Shown here in pieces: positions 23,432-26,314 of a stretch of DNA of 26,314 nt. Within the stretch, counting starts at the first letter, position 1. Each line of letters opens with the position of its first letter. Under the pieces are notes generated by a model that was not told where the DNA came from, made no database searches, and saw nothing but the letters and a program-made list of their open reading frames with translations. Origin of the DNA: JAYWFX01 sp043778575 (lineage in GTDB: Bacteria; Patescibacteriota; JACMRA01); assembly GCA_043778575.1 (NCBI GenBank), contig JAYWFX010000054.1:1-26314 (forward strand). The letters are read 5' to 3'. The translations under genes and the position numbers were made by a program.

Positions 23432-23992
23432 ATGATTAAAAAAATCTTGTATTATTCAGCATTAGGTGGTTTAATGGTATCGGTATTAGCTCTTAGTGTT
23501 AATTTTAATTCTGATATAAATTTGTTACGTTTTGCAAGTGCGGCTGATCCTACTCCTTCTGCACCTGAAACTGGAGGTGCAGATCTACCACCTTTGACAA
23601 CAGGAGAAACTGTTCCACCAATAACACCAACCAAAGCTGTAGACGGTCTTAATCCAAACACCCCAAGTAGTCCTGATGATGGATTCAGTTTACCAGTTTC
23701 GACAAAAAAACCACCAGTAATTCCTACAGATTCAGTACCAACACCAGATACAAATTGGCAACTAAAAACACCAACAAAAACAATTGATTCGCCTGAAAAC
23801 CCAATTCCTGAAACCAGCATAAAACCATCAAACAGTGACAACACCAACAAGCCAAACATAACTCCACGATCAGGAGGGTTAGAGGTTGGGATTATTGTTG
23901 CACTTTCTGTTATTGGCTGCGGGTTATGGTATTACTACAAAAGTCAGCACGGACTCAAAAGCAATCTAAAAATCAAAGAAAAAAAACTTTAG
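23432..23992 (+). CDS. Anchored Pro/Thr/Ser-rich surface protein
   Basis: 186 residues in three parts. Residues 1-37 are a signal-peptide-like N-terminus (hydrophobic LGGLMVSVLALSV, possible cleavage after FASA). Residues 38-147 are a low-complexity stalk rich in Pro, Thr, Ser, Asn and Asp with no cysteine. Residues 148-168 (LEVGIIVALSVIGCGLWYYY) are a membrane helix followed by a Lys-rich tail. The end looks like a cell-wall sorting signal (hydrophobic helix plus positive tail), but the preceding TPRSGG is not LPXTG, so simple membrane anchoring is likelier. No folded domain is recognised. The protein may be a spacer or mucin-like surface stalk and a candidate for glycosylation. It has its own good promoter and an A-rich, Shine-Dalgarno-free leader. 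Confidence 0.8.
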   Translation: MIKKILYYSALGGLMVSVLALSVNFNSDINLLRFASAADPTPSAPETGGADLPPLTTGETVPPITPTKAVDGLNPNTPSSPDDGFSLPVSTKKPPVIPTDSVPTPDTNWQLKTPTKTIDSPENPIPETSIKPSNSDNTNKPNITPRSGGLEVGIIVALSVIGCGLWYYYKSQHGLKSNLKIKEKKL

Positions 23993-24003
23993 CTATAAAC
24001 TTG

Positions 24004-25419
24004 TTATTTGTGTGATTCTTCTAGCCATTTTTCGCATTCCATTGCTGCTCTACATCCATCTCCAGCGGCGGTAATTGCTTGTCTGTATAAACTATCCTCT
24101 ACATCACCAGCTATGAATATACCTGGAATCTTGGTTGCCATATTGAAATGACTTGTTTGAGCTTCTGCTGGAAGTCTACTTTGGGGGATAAGATAACCAT
24201 TTGCGTCTTTATCCAATAGATTACCTATAAATTCTGTCGCTGGGTCATGACCTATTGCTACAAATACACCATCTAATACAAGTTCGTATTGATTTTTATC
24301 TAACTTTTGTAAATCTGGATTCTGTAAATCTCCAGTTTCTGATGATCTGGTGTCATCTATTATTATACTTGTTACTTTTTTTTCACCAACAAGTTTACTA
24401 ATTGCGGCATTCGTTATGAATTCAATTTTTGGATTGCTTCTAGTTCTCTCAAGCATTACTTTACTTGCTCTAAATTCATCTCTACGATGTATTAAATACA
24501 ACTTAGTAGCAAATTTGGTCAGGAAGTTAGCTTCTTCCATTGCGGTATCGCCACCACCAACGACAGCAATTGTTTTATTTCTATAAAAGAATCCGTCGCA
24601 TGTTGCGCAACTATGATATCCCTTTCCCACATATCTTTCTTCACCTTCTAGTCCTAAATACCGAGCTGTTGCTCCAGAAGCGATAATTACTGCGTCAAAT
24701 ATTTCAATTTTTCCATTGCTAATTTCTAGGGTAAATTGTGGTTTTTTCGAATCTACTGCCTGTTTCAGTGTATTCACTGTTTCAATTTCCATTTTTGCAC
24801 CAAAATGTTCTGCCTGTAATTTGATATTATCCATGAGATCTGGTCCCATCTTACCCTCTTTGGTTTCTTTATCCCATGCGCCTGGGAAATTCTCAATCTC
24901 TGTAGTGGTTGTCAGTTGTCCTCCTGGCATCAAACCCATATATACAGTTACATCCAAATCCGCACGTGAAGCATAAATGGCAGCAGTGAGACCAGCCGGC
25001 CCTGAACCGATGATTGCTAGTCGCGGTCTAGAATCTTTTATTACTGAGGTTTCAATAGTCGGAGTTTTGGTATCAGTATATTTGCTTATTTTTTCGATCA
25101 GTGATGTTTTGCTTTGTGTCCCTCCCATATCTTCTAAAATGGTTAATTTTCCTGTGCTAACCTTGAAAACAATGAATCGTGGAATGGTAGGGAACTCGAA
25201 TCCATATTCAGCCACAACATCCCTGTTTTCGTCTCTATTTATTTTGAGAAAGGTAATCTTGTCATTAAATTCTTCATGTTCTGACACTTTTTCATAAATA
25301 GGGAGCATGAGTTTACACGGGCCACACCAATCTGCATAAAAATCAATAACATAGAGACCATTTTTTGATATGATTTCTGTTTTAAATTCAGATAAGGTTG
25401 TGATAGTTTGAATAGACAT
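24004..25419 (-). CDS. trxB: Thioredoxin-thioredoxin reductase fusion
   Basis: From the ATG at 25419 (MSIQTITTLSEF) it is 471 residues; 21 further in-frame residues upstream run into the terminator of the neighbouring gene and are unlikely. Residues 1-115 are a thioredoxin with DFYADWCGPCKLMLP (Cys32, Cys35) and a cis-Pro in TIPRFIVF. A linker (about 116-130) leads to a low-molecular-weight thioredoxin reductase: FAD motif IGSGPAGLTAA (137-147), PGGQLTTTTEIENFPG, redox SCATCDGFF (Cys271, Cys274), NADPH motif VGGGDTAMEEA (287-297), the NADPH-specific HRRDEFRAS (311-319), and GIFIAGDVED. All catalytic residues of both halves are kept. The fused enzyme should pass electrons from NADPH to disulfides or to the adjacent peroxiredoxin. 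The known Mycobacterium leprae fusion has the opposite order (reductase first). Confidence 0.94.
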   Translation of the reverse strand: MSIQTITTLSEFKTEIISKNGLYVIDFYADWCGPCKLMLPIYEKVSEHEEFNDKITFLKINRDENRDVVAEYGFEFPTIPRFIVFKVSTGKLTILEDMGGTQSKTSLIEKISKYTDTKTPTIETSVIKDSRPRLAIIGSGPAGLTAAIYASRADLDVTVYMGLMPGGQLTTTTEIENFPGAWDKETKEGKMGPDLMDNIKLQAEHFGAKMEIETVNTLKQAVDSKKPQFTLEISNGKIEIFDAVIIASGATARYLGLEGEERYVGKGYHSCATCDGFFYRNKTIAVVGGGDTAMEEANFLTKFATKLYLIHRRDEFRASKVMLERTRSNPKIEFITNAAISKLVGEKKVTSIIIDDTRSSETGDLQNPDLQKLDKNQYELVLDGVFVAIGHDPATEFIGNLLDKDANGYLIPQSRLPAEAQTSHFNMATKIPGIFIAGDVEDSLYRQAITAAGDGCRAAMECEKWLEESHK

Positions 25420-25451
25420 ATATATGAGGAAATATTTGGTGATTAACATGC

Positions 25452-25473
25452 AAAAAGCCCGGACAGAGCCGGA
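25452..25473 (-). terminator. Terminator between peroxiredoxin and Trx-TrxB
   Basis: On the minus strand TCCGG-CTCTGT-CCGGG forms a five-pair GC-rich stem followed by CTTTTT. It lies 29 bases after the peroxiredoxin stop and 33 bases before the ATG at 25419, so the two redox genes may be separately or partly independently transcribed. Confidence 0.55.
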
Positions 25474-25501
25474 AATCTGCAAGAGTAGTTACCTTGGTGT
25501 A

Positions 25502-26029
25502 TTATTTTATTGACTGCAAGTAATTTAGCATGGTTTGTGCATCACTTGCTTCAAATGGATCTGTAGGGCAGTCATCGGAGAAATCTGGTTCTACATTTGT
25601 TTTCTTTATGATTCCATTATCAACAAACATACTATATCTCCATGATCTCATTCCAAACCCAAGATTCTCTTTTTTGACGAGCATTCCTAGTTTACGTGTG
25701 AGTTCTGCATTTCCATCTGGTAACATTTTTACATTTTCTACAGCTTGATCTTTTGCCCAGGCATTCATGACAAATGAGTCATTTACACTGAGACAATATA
25801 CCTCATCAACTCCAAGCGCTTTGAATTCATCATAATTTACCTCATATCCCGGTAAGTGTGTCGAAGAACATGTTGGTGTAAAAGCACCAGGAAGTGAGAA
25901 TACCACAACCTTTTTACCATTAAAGATATCAACTGAAGTCACGTTTTTCCATTCAAATTCGCCAGATGAGTTTTTGACACGAGTGTGAAAAGTGACGTTT
26001 GGGATTTGGGTATTTTCAATATTTAACAT
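25502..26029 (-). CDS. Peroxiredoxin, Prx5 type
   Basis: 175 residues; reduces hydrogen peroxide and organic peroxides through a peroxidatic cysteine. The motif VVVFSLPGAFTPTCSSTHLPGY holds the peroxidatic Cys in PGAFTPTC, the Prx5 form of the family signature. MRSWRYSMFVDNGII matches the 'g.rs.RyallvddG' block with its active-site Arg. DDCPTDPFEASDAQTML matches the C-terminal region of Prx5 and of hybrid Prx-Grx proteins, but no glutaredoxin domain follows. Cys in DDCPTDP is a possible resolving residue. The likely reductant is the thioredoxin of the adjacent fusion protein. The leader is A/T-rich without Shine-Dalgarno. Confidence 0.92.
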   Translation of the reverse strand: MLNIENTQIPNVTFHTRVKNSSGEFEWKNVTSVDIFNGKKVVVFSLPGAFTPTCSSTHLPGYEVNYDEFKALGVDEVYCLSVNDSFVMNAWAKDQAVENVKMLPDGNAELTRKLGMLVKKENLGFGMRSWRYSMFVDNGIIKKTNVEPDFSDDCPTDPFEASDAQTMLNYLQSIK

Positions 26030-26081
26030 AATAAGAGTATTTTAGAATCGGCTAAATAAGCCAATGGTACTTGAGTGATAA

Positions 26082-26314
26082 CTATCCAAGATTGTCAAAG
26101 TTTACGCTAAAAGTTTCTCCAGTTTGTCGGTTTTTTATTTCAACTCCTCCATTTTCTAGTGATTTTTTTGATACAATGATTTGTATTGGGCAACCTATGA
26201 GATCTGCATCTTTGAACTTTTCACCCATACTCACGTTTATTCTATCGTCCCATAGCACATCTTCGACTGTTGTATTGAGAGAATCTACTGTTTCATCAAG
26301 CATAAAACTACTGA
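26082..26314 (-). CDS. proS: Prolyl-tRNA synthetase, C-terminal end (partial)
   Basis: Only the last 77 codons are in the window; the frame is open to the right edge, so the first Met seen (26303) is internal. VLWDDRINVSMGEKFKDADLIGCPIQIIVSKKSLENGGVEIKNR is the anticodon-binding domain of class IIa synthetases, with the DDR and GxKFkDADLIG blocks characteristic of ProRS. The protein ends directly after this domain, so it lacks the extra C-terminal zinc-like domain of eukaryote-type ProRS. Presence of the editing insertion cannot be judged. Confidence 0.85.
   Translation of the reverse strand, partial: SSFMLDETVDSLNTTVEDVLWDDRINVSMGEKFKDADLIGCPIQIIVSKKSLENGGVEIKNRQTGETFSVNFDNLG

Noticed and set aside
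23452..23859. A 135-codon open frame on the minus strand inside the stalk-protein gene
   Set aside because: It is a shadow of the repetitive Pro/Thr codons of the plus-strand gene, which has a promoter, signal peptide and membrane anchor.
24350..25297. Several plus-strand open frames opposite the Trx-TrxB gene
   Set aside because: They mirror a strongly conserved protein on the minus strand and have no recognisable domains.
1..26314. UGA recoded as glycine (code 25)
   Set aside because: Many genes end cleanly at TGA just before the next gene (antitoxin at 1071, NusB-like at 10320), and no conserved protein contains in-frame TGA.

Overview
The window reads as a piece of a low-GC, gene-dense bacterial chromosome, most likely from the Candidate Phyla Radiation (Patescibacteria). 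The reasons are: many core genes that are divergent from the textbook forms (CysRS with insertions, a 192-residue nucleoside diphosphate kinase, an unusual RpoC active centre, a barely recognisable NusB); a secreted/pilus repertoire typical of small episymbionts (PilB, ComM, CAP-domain, LysM-M23, S41 protease) and no biosynthetic pathway; very tight gene packing on both strands; and almost no Shine-Dalgarno sequences. UGA behaves as an ordinary stop, so the UGA=Gly code of Absconditabacteria/Gracilibacteria does not apply. I cannot name the phylum from sequence alone.

Layout. 1-0.5 kb: a remnant or frameshifted unidentified gene, ended by terminator-like hairpins. 0.8-1.5 kb: an antitoxin/PIN-toxin pair. 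1.6-4.9 kb: cysS and the pilus ATPase pilB. 4.9-5.8 kb: an unknown helical protein on the minus strand. 5.95-8.0 kb: ndk and a class I DNA photolyase. 8.2-8.9 kb (minus): a sugar-phosphate nucleotidyltransferase. 8.9-10.3 kb: ribosomal genes rpsI-rpmA-rpmF, then a NusB-like gene. 10.3-12.2 kb: a CAP-domain protein (minus), a small unknown (perhaps RecO-like) and a secreted lysozyme-like protein (minus). 12.2-12.76 kb: a 571-base non-coding region with a striking array of 12 short repeats. 12.76-19.0 kb: rpoC without rpoB, in a tight run with an RNA methyltransferase-like gene and an S41 protease. 19.0-21.5 kb (minus): fmt and a membrane-anchored LysM/M23 protein. 21.66-23.2 kb: comM. 23.28 kb (minus): tRNA-Gln(CUG). 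23.4 kb: an anchored Pro/Thr-rich surface protein. 24.0-26.3 kb (minus): a thioredoxin/thioredoxin-reductase fusion, a Prx5-type peroxiredoxin and the 3' end of proS.

How the parts fit. Translation and transcription genes (cysS, rpsI, rpmA, rpmF, nusB-like, rpoC, fmt, tRNA-Gln, proS) are scattered among cell-surface and DNA-uptake genes (pilB, comM, CAP, M23, S41, anchored stalk protein). The fused Trx-TrxR next to a peroxiredoxin forms a complete NADPH-to-peroxide reduction chain in two genes, and with the photolyase suggests exposure to oxygen and light. Most promising for a second look are the repeat array upstream of the orphan rpoC, the altered RpoC trigger loop and bridge helix, the N-terminal thioredoxin fusion, and the near absence of Shine-Dalgarno sites combined with predicted 5' leaders of 10-20 bases.
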